A DNA stretch of 64,000 nt from Dryococelus australis (Eukaryota; Arthropoda; Insecta; Phasmatodea; Phasmatidae). The notes beneath the pieces are model-generated. The model was not told the DNA's origin. It searched no databases and saw only the letters and a program-made list of their open reading frames with translations. Shown one piece after another: positions 36,701 to 49,757 of this stretch; the stretch's first letter is position 1, and each line of letters begins with the position of its first letter. The stretch covers positions 108,801,800 to 108,865,799 of the forward strand of contig CM056993.1 in NCBI GenBank assembly GCA_029891345.1. Reading direction: 5' to 3'. Made by a program: the position numbers and the translations under genes.

Positions 36701-39700
36701 GTTTCTAACAGTTCCACAGTGGACAGTGAAAAGTGAAAAAGTAAGTTGAGGTTGTATAAAAGTGTTCAATTAATCATGAATTGCCTTCGGACACCAATAG
36801 ACCCTGGCAGAGGCTGCTTACTTATCATAGGGCCGGTAGCCCCAAATATGTGCAGCGCTGTTCACTAGCCAGTTGAAGTTGAGCATCATAACGTAGCGCC
36901 ACGCAGACAGCAGGATGGAGTTGTACCAGGTCTCGCCCCACATGTAGTGTGGCACGATCGTTGGCAGTATGAAACAGAACAGTATCTTCAGCTCTGTGAA
37001 GTACCTGAAAACACAGTGGAGCAGACTGCCAACTCAAATGTGCACATCATTGCTATTGCTTACAGGTAACATTGTATGTTGCAGGAAGGTGTTCAATGTT
37101 TGCATATTTTATGCACAGAAGCTAATCAGAGACATAATCTAATGGAAAAGGATTAGGAATGCATGAATAATACATTATCGTGATACTATGTACCACAATA
37201 CAAGTGCACGTCACCACGACTGCTTGCTGCCCGGCTACTGACACTTTAGTGTTTGTTTTTATTTGGCTGCTTTGTTGCCAACCTACACAACTAAAATACT
37301 ACATGTGCTCTGTTTCATATAACCAATAAATTTTGACAGTTCTTGAAAAGAGGTGCGGCCTCGATGTATCCCTCCACCACAGCTGTTCTGTCAATGAAGA
37401 AACTGATCTTTGTAAACAAACTACGAATCTAATGGCAAGCATTGAAAGACTCTTAACTTCTGTCCAATAATTAGGCTACTATAGCTGGTTGCCATTCCTA
37501 AATGTTTAATTTTGTTATGATCACATAATATACTAGTTAGGGTTCTATTTTATTTTATTGGTGGGGTAGGGAACTATAGTTTTATGTCATTCGGGAGACA
37601 TGATTTTTTTGTGGTTCTTCTTATAAGAGAGTGGCGCTTGGAACTTGCATTGTTTTGATGATGCAGTGGAAATTTTTTTCGTACGAAAATAGCAATTAAT
37701 TTACTACAACTCAAAAATTTTAACTTCATCGAAAGAACTAAATGCGATAAATGTGTTACTGTTCATACCAATGCGAGAAATGCTCTACACTAAAAGGGTG
37801 CTTATTTAGGCCACATACATTTGAAAACCTCCCGCAAGAACAAAGTGTAATAATCAATGTGCCAAATGCACACAGTAAACATGTGAAGCAAATTTAACTT
37901 CTACATAAAAATCGTTAGAGTTTCAATCAAATAATAGTCCCAATACATTTTAAATATTCTAACAACAATTTAAGGAAACATTATTTACAAAAAACATAAA
38001 CTTACTGCTCACTTTGTAATTCCTAAACACGTACCGAACCTTGGATGTTTAATCACGTCTCGGCTACTGATACAAAATAATTTATTTGCTGACTTATGAA
38101 AATAAAAAACACGAAATATTTCTTGAAACCAACAAATTCACACTTCACAACAAAATTTAATTTTCGCTCGCGCTTCGCGATGGTCACAGAAAATGGTGGA
38201 CCACAGCACACATCAAACCATTTTACAAAGCGGCAGACACATGTCGATAATTAATTTCACTGAAGAGACTGTTCTAGAAAGGCACGTACGACGAACTACA
38301 CTTAATGAAATAAGTAAATACAAAATTAATTAACTGCATATATAATATTCCGACATCACCAGCAAGGAATTCTCGCATATTGATAAATTATGATGGGAAA
38401 GAGCACAATGGCAACAACTGCTTTGCACCGGACAGGTGGAGACCATTGATAGCAAACTCAATGGAGACTGTTGGAGACCTTTCACATAACCGTGATGTTC
38501 ACATGTTCTACCATAATATTTCTAAATATTTTTAAACCCCTTGCTCTATAACTCAGAAAAATTGCGTATTAATCTAGGAGCGTAATTTTAACCATAAATG
38601 TTGTAATTATAATTAATTTTCCACTTTATAATGTTTAATTCAGAGTGCTATTTTCTCTTACAATCATCACCAAGACCGCCAACATAATAACATGCATTCT
38701 GTAACAACCATCAGCTGGCATAGTACTTTGGAAATGGGGGCGTTTACTGTTTACATGCTGTGTAGGTTGGTCATGTCTGTCAAATTTTATTGAAGTTATA
38801 TGAAACAGAGTATAACAAAATACTATATGAAAACAATACACAACAGCTCCTCGCCATTTAAAATGTGACAAAATCGTCCAGCTTTCTTGGGGGCACACGC
38901 TGTCATGTCGAAGCTCTGCTCCGAATACTTCATTGAACTTTACTCGCACAAAACTCTGGGAGGGAGAAGATTCTCGGGAAGCAGCTGAGCCATTTGCCTC
39001 TTCTGACTTTCTCGAAGCTACACAAGGAGGCCCTGAAGCTTCGACTCCACCTGCAGCTGTGGAATCCTCCCTGGTGTTCTGGTAGGTTGCAGCCGATGTC
39101 CCAGCACCTGTTGATGCAGAACATTGTGGGTCTCCATTGCTGTGAGCGATCCTGGGCCCGAACTGCTGTAACACACTTGTTGATGTCTCCATTCTGTTTG
39201 AAACTGCTTCTTTGGCTTTTGAATCTGACACTAGTTGACAACTTCTCCATCGCAGTTGATCTACATGCCTTCTATGAGAATTGCCCTGCTCATCTGTGAC
39301 ATGGTAAATCAACCGCCCTTCCTGCCCACTGACCCAGCCCGGTACCCATTTGAAGCCATTTACGTAGTTGTGCAGCCATACGACCTCTCCCATACTGAAG
39401 TGTCAAGTCGAGCCCCTGCCATAACTGCGCCTGCTGCTACTTGTGTACCCTGGGAGGTGCTTCTGTCTGTATCTGGATGCAGTTTGGCCAGAACTGTTTG
39501 TAGTGGTCGCCCCATTAAAAACTCTGCAGGAGTCTTCCAGATATTATTTTCCCCCTCCACCAAGTCAATAACATTCGTGCCAACTGTGTCTGCCAATCAC
39601 CTTCACTAACTTTTCGTAACTTCTGCATCACTGTTTGTAAAGTCCTTTTGGCCAACCCATTACTAGAAGGGATGTTATGGGGGAGAAAAAACCGTTTGTA

Positions 39701-42700
39701 TACCATTATTCTTCACGAACTCTGCCATTACTTGAGATTGAAATGCAGTCTCATTGTCTGTTACAATGACATCTGGCAGCGTAAGGCAACTGAACACATC
39801 AGACAGCTCCTGAATAACTGATATGGCTGACAGACTTCCGACCCGTCTGACTTTAGGCCATTTGGGAAAGGTGCCAATGACTATTAGAAAGGTTGTACCT
39901 TGAAATAGGCCGGGAAAGTCAATATGCAATAGTGACCATGGATTATCTGGTTTTGGCCAGGCAACCATTTGCACTTTAGGTTGGTTATTTTGGCACTGCT
40001 GACAAATGTTGCAATACTTTACCACCTGTTTGATGGTCCCATCCTGTTTTGGCCACCAGAAATAGCTTCAAGCCACTGCTTTCACATGTACTACCCCATT
40101 ATGCTGAGCATGCAGTAGATTCATCACCTCTGAAAGTAGCTGGGATGGAATCACAACACTCCTTCCCTACAACAAACACTCTTTATGTATAGATAGTTCC
40201 TGACTGCACAAAATATGGCTGCATTTCCAGAGCCACTTTCGCTGGCCATCCACCCACTTGCAGTGAACTCCATAACCTTAGACATTAATGTGTCCTTACC
40301 TGTTTCTACTGCTATTTTACCTGGCTCTACCAACACCTCTTTTAACTCTTCCACATGAGAACATTACTTGGTGCTGGTACCTCAAATTCTGGTGCCTGAA
40401 GCGGAAGTCTGCTGAGAGCATCTGCATGTAGTATCTGGTGTCCTGGCCTGTATTCCAACTCAAAATCATACATCCTCAACATTAGACTTCATCGCAACAA
40501 CCAAGGGGATATTGCGTCTGGAAGGGACTGCTTGAGATGGAGCAGCCGCAAGTGAGGTATATGATCCGTAACTATCTTGAACTTCCTACAAATCACATAT
40601 TTTTTTAGCTTGCTTACTCTGAAAACCACAGCCAGGGCTTCTTTGTCCACCTGTGCATAGTTCAGCTTGCTCTTCTGTAGGGTCCTAGAGCCAAATGCTA
40701 TTGGGGCTTCCCTCCCATCACCCAAGTCATGGGCCAGTATTGCTCCTACCCAATACTATGAGGCATTGGACTTAAAAATTAAGGGCTTATTGAAGTCGTA
40801 ATGTGTCAGTGCCTGCTCTGGCTGCAGCAGCTGCTTGGTGTCTTGAAATGCCTTACTGTGCATAATTTCTGTCCATTGCCATGGAGCATTTGCATCTAAC
40901 AATTGGTGCAGCGGCTCTAACATGTCCACCTTGTAGAGGAACCTCTTGTAGAAGTTCAAAAGTATAAGAAAGGCCTGGAGTTCCTTTTTGTTTTTCGGTT
41001 CCGGAGCATCGTGCACAGCACCCACCTTATTGGACAAGGGATGGATACCTATCTTGTCGATTCTGTCTCCCAGGAACACCACAGAATCAACTCCAAATAC
41101 ACATTTGGATATCTTCAGTCGGAGTCCTGCACGTTGTAGCCTTTCTAGAACTTAATGCAATCGACTCCAGTGCTCTTCATCCTCTCCTCCCTATATCAGT
41201 ATATCGTCAAAAATACTACCTTTCCTGGTATGTCAGCGAGCAGAGTATCCATTAACTTTTGGAATATTGCTGGACCACTGCTAACCTCAAATGGCAACCT
41301 TTTGACTTTGAAAAGCACTTTCATTAATTTAACTGTAAGCAGTTCAGCTGTTGCATCTACTGCTACCTGCAAATATGCTTCCTCCAAATCGAGCTTGGTG
41401 AATAGTTGTCCTCCTTCCAGTACTGCTAACACTTCGTTAACTGTGGGCAGTGGATACACACACATAGCATATACACTGTTTACTGTTTCCTTATAATTCC
41501 CACACAGCTAAATTATGCCATTCTCTTTTATTATGGGTACTACAGGTGTTGCCCATTCTGAAAAATGTACAGGTTCATAAACCCCCTGCTGTACCAAACT
41601 CTCTATTTCCTGTCTTACCTTGGCTCTCAATACAAAGGGTGTTGGCCAGCCTTTTTTAAACACAGGGATGCAGTCTGGGTGGACTTTAATGGTGATCTGT
41701 GAACCCACATATTTTCCCAGTTCACCCGCTTTGAACACTGCTGGGAACTCGCTAACAATCCAGTCTACCGGGTCTTCCCAAACTTTGTTTAACACATCAA
41801 TTTAATTCCAAGTGGCTCGAACCAGTCACATCCCCCTGTGGCCCTCATCCGTGCACCACAACTAACTCCAGTATAACTGCCTTGCACTGCAACTGCCTTG
41901 ACCCACCATACTTCTAAATGTTAACTGGACCATGTATGCAATACCATTTTTCCCTTATTCAAAGGTGGCTCATTGGGCCACAGAAACTTGTATGTGTGCC
42001 TGCTGATAATGGTATGGTCTGCTTCAGTCTCAACTTCTATGCTCACCAGTTGTCCATTCAACAGCACTTCGATGCACCATGACTTCCTATGTGCTTGCTC
42101 CTGCATACTGTGCAAAGTATATTCTGAAACTGCACAGTCTGCAACGTCCACCTCAAACTGTTGCACTTCCTGTGTGGCACCAGTTCGCTTCAAGTCCCTC
42201 GCACTTGAACCTGCCTTTTTTTTTTTTTTTGCATGCCCGCTCAAGGTGTCCTTTTATTTTTAAAAAACAGCACACTGTATTTGCATGCCAGCATTTATCA
42301 ATTGCGAGGTTACCATTACACCACCAACATAGCTGATTCCCTTCCCTTATTTCCTTCTTTTGCCTACATTGTTCAACTTTACCGATCCTCCCCTGTCCAC
42401 ATTTCCCACGACGGCATTGTTCATTTTGTGCACATTTTCCTCCATTATATAATGCCTCACAAGTCCGCCATGTTCCTTCCTGTCGCTTCCGTGTCCATCG
42501 TAATGTCCACTCCCTCTTGTAAAGTCAATTTATCTTTAACAAGGAGAGTCTGTTATACAGCTTTGTCCCAAACCCTACAAACCAGATGGTCTCGTAACAT
42601 GCGATCCAAATTTGGAAAATTGCAGTGTGTGCTTATCTGTCACAGCTCTGATATATACCCAACAATTGTTTCCCCTTCTTTTTTATTGTGCTTCAGGAAC

Positions 42701-45700
42701 ATAAAAGTTCCAATGATTCACTGAACTTCGGGTGGTGATTTGTTAACCTTATGAACACTTCCACCAGAGGTACTGCATCCGTAGGTTTCAGTGACAATAA
42801 TGAAGTTACCAGACCGTACAACTCTAGTCCCCATACCGTATAAAACACCTCCCGCTTAGCTTTGTCTTCCTTGATGTTGTTCTTAATGCAATAAAACTGT
42901 AGACGTTCGTGATATGAGTTCCACGACTCCTTCTCTGGGGCAAACTATCCTATAGCGCCGATTGGTGTCATTTTTTGTGGACCATGGGCCACACGCAATA
43001 TTTTAAACCTTATCGCCAACTATTATGTACCACAATATGTGCATGTCACCATGACTGCTGTCCAGATACTGACATTTTAACGTTTGTTGTTATTTGGCTG
43101 TTGTTGTTCGTTAACCTACACAACTAACATACTACATAATCTAATTCTAGATAAACACAATACACAACACCTGAAAAAACATTTGGTATAAGCACCCCTT
43201 GTGCAATTAATTGGTAGAAAATTAAGTTAACAAGACATGCGGGGAGAATGGCAGGCATTCTAAAATATCAGCTTTTGCAGAACACACACATCACTGGCTC
43301 ATCCAAGATTTGAAACCAGAATCTCTTGGTTCAGAGGTGTAGCTTTGGTATTCTGTGTTGTGGTGACAGCTCTATTGACTACATGTCTCTGAATATATTT
43401 GCAGTGACATTCAAATGATAACCAGACCCTGTTGTTTTCAGGTGGTTTGAGCAAGCCATCTAACCATGTTGGTTCTGAATGGAGTAGTCAGGGTTAACAA
43501 TACCATTTTAGGATAGCTATTTGCATGCAGACTGTTTTCATAATAACTGCAATAAATATACAATAAAATTCTTATTAATAAATTTTTGAGTGGACTCAAA
43601 AATGCTTATTACCCAGGAAACTTTCTTAAAAGGGTCAAATTACATACGTATTTGTAGAAATGTGCAATTATTTCAACTTATTAGGCAGGAAAACTTAAGT
43701 GGGAATTTCTTAACAGGGTTTCATTGTATTCTAATGGTAAGGTGAATGAAACATGGAATTCCAAAAATGAGAAGTACATCTATGTGTACTGTAGTGGAAA
43801 GTTTTAACACAGTGCCTTTAACCAAAGTGTAAAGTAGTTTATGTGGGTAGGGAAATATGCCATTTGCCTTCATTCACGGGAAAAATGAGCTATAGAACCT
43901 GAATATTTGATTTAACATTTCCATTTTTTATTGCACAAAAACAATTTACAATTATAAGTAAAAATCTGTACAAGTAGCAATTCTTAGTGTTAATAATATG
44001 TTGTAAAATTTAATGGTTTTAGGTAGTTTTCAGTTACCACAAATTGAAATATCACACTTTTACTAAAATTGTTCTTCAATGCATGGATGCATTGAACCTC
44101 ATCTGTTGCAAATAATAATTTATTGACATACACATCTAAGTGTTTATTATTTTTCCAATTTTAAATATTTTATAAATAATATTGCCAAATTATGCACGTG
44201 CGTTTATTGAAAAAATATATATAATTTTCTCAACAATTCATCGCCCTTGTAAAAAAAAATATATATATATATTCACGAAGATGAAGTTCCTCAAACCAAA
44301 TACAGTACTTCAATTGCTATTAGCTACATGGATTCATGGACACGGATGTGTTGGGATTTTACCAACTTTCTTATGTTCTTCTGTGCATATAGTCTGTTTG
44401 CGGTATCTTCTGACTTTATGAATCAAACTTTTAAAAAACCATTACATATATGCAGTGTTTGGTTGTTTACTAAATTTGTCATATATCACAAACGTTTTAT
44501 ACTTGTGTGAACACAAATGTATCTAATTTTTGGTTCAATTAAACTTTAGTATATATTTAATATTTAAATATATTTGATTAATCATTAATATAAATGGAAA
44601 ATAGTTTGTTGGTAATGACTAGTAAGAAATAGTCGTCATGCAAAATATTATTAAACTGAGTGTGTATGAATGTGGTGCCTTTGGTGCTTTGGCGTAATTT
44701 TCTAGACTCACTAAGGCTTTTTTTACACGAGGCGGAGGAATAGCCAGGATGTAGAACTTTAGCAGGGCTTCAGAAAAGTTGAAAATAATCACACACAACT
44801 TCCATGAACTTCCATTTGAGACTGAACACAAAAATGTTTTACATTGTGCACATCCATGTCATTGTAGAAAAGGCCTAAGACATAAAAATATGTACAGTTT
44901 TTTTTTACCAACATTTGTATAGGTATTGGTGCAACAGTCAGTATTAAGTTTAAATGGACGGGGATACTATAAATGTTAAATTCAGAAATGTTTCAAATTA
45001 ATAATGAGACAGCTTTAGTGAGCCGAGACTGACATTGCCTGCAATGGGTGAGGCTGCACAGTGAAGAGCTTACTTGGTGTGGAAGATGACTACGGGATCT
45101 GCCAGGATGTCAGACATGTCTAACTGCTTTCCTTTGCGGATGACCTCGGGATGCTTCCTCATCATCAGCCAGCCCATGTGTGCGAAGAAGAACCCCCTCT
45201 TGGAATTGTGAGGGTCTGCGTCCGTCTCACTAAACTTGTGGTGCACCCTGTGGTCCCTCACCCAGTTGAATATCGTGTTCTAGGCAGAAAACAATACAAC
45301 ATTGATTGCCACCAGGCAGTTCCATGTGATGAGCTCACTGTAGGTTGACGTTCAATCAATAAGTTTTCACTTACTCGTGTTGTTTGGACTACAGTTTTAC
45401 AAATTCGGAACAACTCGGGAGACAGTAACAAAACTTTACCTTCAGACTGGATCAGTGGTGGCTCCAGGAGGAATTTAAAAGGCGGGCACAGAGTTAAAAA
45501 TTAATATAGTACTTTATTGAAAATGCAATGAACTAACAAATTTCTAAACACACTCAGGTTTTCACTTTTAGTAGTTTCATCATGATCTCAAAGACTCAGC
45601 TGAAAAAAATCCACAAAAGTATTGCATTCTGTTATTGTAGAAATTATGTATATATTATATTTCTACATGTTCATTGTGTTTTAACTGACCTTATTTATAC

Positions 45701-48700
45701 TTTGTTTAACTGGTCGTATTTCTACCTGCCCCAGCATTATAATTTTCATTTCATTTCGCAAATGCAGTTTGTTCCCTAAATTTTTTATCTTGCCATCCAA
45801 ACGTTTTATGCAAACAACACCTGTAGTTGCTCATGTATTGTCAGAACTAAAAATATTACAGCACAAAAAAATAAAACGTGGTTTTATCATTGTATACTGC
45901 TAAACAAATGGTTTAGTGGATTTTTTTTTACACAAATTTCATGTATACATTTTCTTTTGAGTGTGATAGGTTCATGTTATAATAAGTTGTGGTGTCAGAG
46001 GACCAATATTTTTAATTTAATGCCTGTTGAGATAAACTAACTGGTACCCTAAAAAATTGTAATTCTGTTCACTATGTTTTTTTTAATAAATACAGCGTGT
46101 TACATGTAAGTTCAGGAGAGCCCTGTCTACATATTGCGCTATCCTAACTTGTGTCTTAGAATGAAGATGTGCTGATTGGTGCACGTGACCCTTTGACATT
46201 GTACTATTCCAACCTCCTGTGTTGTGTTGCAGAAAACCGTACTTTCGTCCCACGTGGTGTCATAACATGATAGAAAACTAAGACTACATATACTTATGTC
46301 CTCATTCATGTAATGTGCATGTTGTTAATGTAAACAATGGACTTGCAAGGTGAATTTTCTTGAGATGAACATGATGAAATGCTAATTAGTGCAGTCTGCA
46401 TTCAGTCCAAACTATTTAATATGCAGTATGAACATTTAAGAAAACTCTTGGATGTCATTTACCCAGCTTATTTAAAAGAAAACAGTTAGACCCTGTATCA
46501 TGAGGATACCTAAATAAATCATCGAATCACACATTTTGCAAACATTTTATAATCAACTGACATGTACCAGATGTCCACGCTATGCCTTTGTGCCCATTTG
46601 TACCACCACAGTTGCAACAACCACAAAAGCAACACCAGACTGATCAACATTAGGTCCCGATCGCGTAATTGCAGATTGACAAGAACGGCATGTTTACACT
46701 TTTCTTGCCAGCCTGCAATGCGTGGTCCCCAAGCCACAGTACTGTAAATTTATTACAAGAGCTAACTCTTATAATAATTTGGTAGGTGATCTCGAATGGT
46801 GTTTCCCAGAATGCCACAATCGTTGGCCGCAACAGCCATTGGAGGGAACACGGGGGTAAGCAGCGCCGCAATGCCTTACGCCCCTCTAATTTATGCTACG
46901 TCAACGGGCCTGTTGGCCGTATTCGGAGTGCTACATGGCCCCAAGGGGTGTAACAGTGGGGAATAATATCCCCAAGGTCTATGTAAATTATCAAGGGGCT
47001 CCTTTTTAACATTAAGCCATATATAATTAAATAGTGTATTTTTCTTTATGTTGTACCATAACTTAGTAGGGAGGCTAACCGGTTTTGTATAAAGGTTTCA
47101 ACAAATCCCAGAGAAAGCATGAATAAATCACGCTATTAGAAGTGAAATACAGTGCAGATATCCCGTTATTCTGTCTATTTCACGAAAGGGTAATGTTTGT
47201 ATTAATTATAAGAGGGCAAATGTAGTCATTCTTCTACAATCAGCCAACTGACACTTCATTTGATTTAATATCACCTTTGAAGTGTGATAACATACCCGTG
47301 ACGTCACGTTCTCAGCCACATTAGGGGCTCAGGTGCTCACGGGTACGTCATAAATGTATATTTAGTGAGTAGTCATAATTTTCCATAATCATAATTTTTT
47401 CAATCATAATAATTTTAAGTGTGCATTTTTTATTTTATTTTTTTTGGCGCCGGCTTCAGCGAGCTTCGCTGAAGCCGTGGTCATAATAGTTAATTCAACT
47501 TGAGTACTCGGCAGCACGGAAGGCGAGCTCCACGTTTACCACCCTCGGCACATTCAATATTAGCTTAGATCATTTCAATGCAATAGGAACTTAAACAACA
47601 GGAACCTTTTGTACATCGTAGTGCCGAGGGTTGGACCATTCTGCATCCTGAAGCAACATCCCAGGGCATAATGTGCTTCCGTGCATAACTCCGTAATTTC
47701 CACTTAAGGCCCACATCTTACTTCACAACATCGGCCACTGGCAGGCCACAAGTGCCAGGTCCGCTTTACTATTGGAATGTGACAGCATTCATGTCATGTA
47801 GCATTAATGTGGTCAATAAAATGTCGTAAATGAATCAAAGGTTTTCATTGACTATTATACTCTCTTGAGTATCATCAGGCACTGTGCCCTATCGCAGCCG
47901 TGAATTCAGTGTTTTCAGTGTAAAATTCTTTTATATTAGGGGCCTGCCTCCCTAAAGCAGAGTCAAATCAGTGTTCTTAACGGCGTGCGAAGTGGCCTAC
48001 AGCTTCATCCTTTAGCAAAGACCAATCATAATTAACGCAGTTAATTAACATTTAACAAAAACACTCATCAAATTGACAGAGGAACCAGAGATCCCTTTAG
48101 GCCGTTGGCCATCAACATCGTTCTACCGAATGTGGCACAGCGCACTTTCATCAGTTCCTGCCCCCCACCACCCACCTCCCCCTCCACCTGCCCGTCAGAT
48201 CAGGCGGAGCACGAACCCAGCGCACCATCTCTGGGACCTGCAGCACATCACAAGAATTCAGCAATATAAATATAACTTTGTATCACCAAATAATGTGATG
48301 TATTTACTGTGAACTAATGTCACTATTCGGAAATCTTACTTTCGGATAACACTTTCATAGACCATATTTGGACTGCATGAATGTGACATCACTTGACATC
48401 AAGATTTGGACACACGTCCACAGGTACAGCCAATTGTTGACAGGCCTTAACACACCAACAAAAATACTGTAATAAAACATCAAAAACTGAATAATACACA
48501 AACTTTAAAAACCATGATATCATGCAATGTTATTTTCAAAATATTCACAAATCTCGAGCCGTGAATATAATACTGAATCAGTAACAGTACATAATATGTC
48601 ATGATGTGAGAAAACACATCGCAGACTACTGTGGACTACAAGCACCCATCATCTATCGAGCTGTTCGTGGACTTTGGTCAAAACACTGTTTTAAACCATC

Positions 48701-49688
48701 AAACAACAAATTCTGTCTCTTTGTAGACTGCACTTCTTTCCCCAGTTAGAAAACAGCAGTATGTCAAAGGAAAAAATATTGTACAATGCTATTTATTCAG
48801 AAACAGAATCATGTGATGGTAATGAAGACGAACCCATCTCTTCAGTTTCTAAGTACGTATCATCTCAGACCAGGAAGATGTGTATTAGTAGAATATGGAG
48901 GGAAAAATAAATCATACAAGTTTGTAGGGATTTGCCAAAGTTATCCTGATTCTGAAGAAGTTGAGATGATGGTTTTGAAATTTAATGAAAAATATAATAA
49001 AACACTATTTAAGATGAATTAAAAAGATATATTTTTTGTTGTTATAAAACAAATTTGTAAGTATCTTCCATAACCTGTAATGAAGGTAGTTTGTAACAAA
49101 GTGTACTATGAATTTCAGAAGGATGTTTACGTCATTGAGCCATAACATGTTCATTTAGTTGAACTGGAAGTTAAATATTTAAAAAAATTTTATTATACCA
49201 TTATGAGGTAATGAAGTTTCTAAATACTGTAATATGTTTTAAAGGTGTTATAACTTATTATTTTACACATAGTTCACCTGACTAAAATAGGCCTAAATTG
49301 AGTGTTTGGCATCCATTATTCTAGAGTTACTATTGTATTAGTAATGCATATGTTTATTATAATAAGTTGACATGGCTTATGTGCTTTAATGTAAATCAAA
49401 TCTGTTTAGAAACATGACCTTAAGTCACAATGTTGTACAGAGCCACACCTGTAACATATGATGTCACACCCGTGATAACTTCCTATAATTTATTGTTTAT
49501 GAAAGGAACATCTTCATGAAAATAGAACCCTCCTGTAGAATACTCTGCATTCCGTTTATTGACCACGCATTGTTTAATTTTACAGAATTTCTTCAAGAAT
49601 TCACTAAGAGTTCTACATAAACACGTATCTTTGTAGTGACATGACCAAAATATGTCATATCCGTAACATATTTTCAGAGTTCTGTCAC

Positions 49689-49757
<69 letters not shown>

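Larger units (their letters stand above)
30739..36821 (-). other. Desaturase intron 4 (between coding exons 4 and 5)
   Basis: Starts GTAAGC (36821) and ends CAACACAG (30739). It contains a short gypsy-like fossil, a possible SINE head and a diverged tandem array, each listed separately. The stretches 30.74-31.4 kb and 33.3-34.8 kb are AT-rich with nothing recognised. Confidence 0.8.
37189..43136 (-). mobile_element. Mag-lineage Ty3/gypsy LTR retrotransposon fossil with very short LTRs
   Basis: Direct repeats of 115 and 111 bp (37189-37303; 43026-43136) run TGTA...TACA and differ by about 15% by eye. Parts on the minus strand: gag/protease near 41.9-42.9 kb, reverse transcriptase near 40.75-41.8 kb (VYPLPTVNEVLAVLEGGQLF, TKLDLEEAYLQVAVD), RNase H near 40.5-40.75 kb (FGSRTLQKSKLNYAQVDKEA), and integrase near 38.9-40.05 kb (PWSLLHIDFPG, HPSSNGLAKRTLQTVM). 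The pol style, like K02A2.6-type proteins, together with the tiny LTRs points to the Mag clade. Both ends are present but the coding part is broken, with many breaks. It lies in the same orientation as the desaturase. No target duplication was clear. Confidence 0.85.
37005..45073 (-). other. Desaturase intron 3 (between coding exons 3 and 4)
   Basis: Starts GTAAGC and ends GTTTTCAG. Most of it is the Mag-lineage fossil (37189-43136). The remainder (37.0-37.19 kb and 43.14-45.07 kb) is AT-rich with a possible SINE head and a short TA tract near 44.26 kb. The stretch 37.3-38.6 kb lies inside the LTR fossil and looks noncoding. Confidence 0.8.

Noticed and set aside
38994-42724. Plus-strand open frames of 60-163 codons
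   Set aside because: They are antisense shadows of the Mag-lineage fossil's minus-strand coding regions.
45447-45486. CAGTGGTGGCTCCAGGAGG resembling a hAT transposon end
   Set aside because: No inverted partner or 8-bp target duplication was found.
48073-48312. 79-codon frame with a proline run
   Set aside because: The proline run comes from a C-rich stretch; no conserved motif or neighbouring exon supports coding.
49692-49756. CRISPR-like or regulatory repeat
   Set aside because: It is a plain TA dinucleotide run with no spacers.
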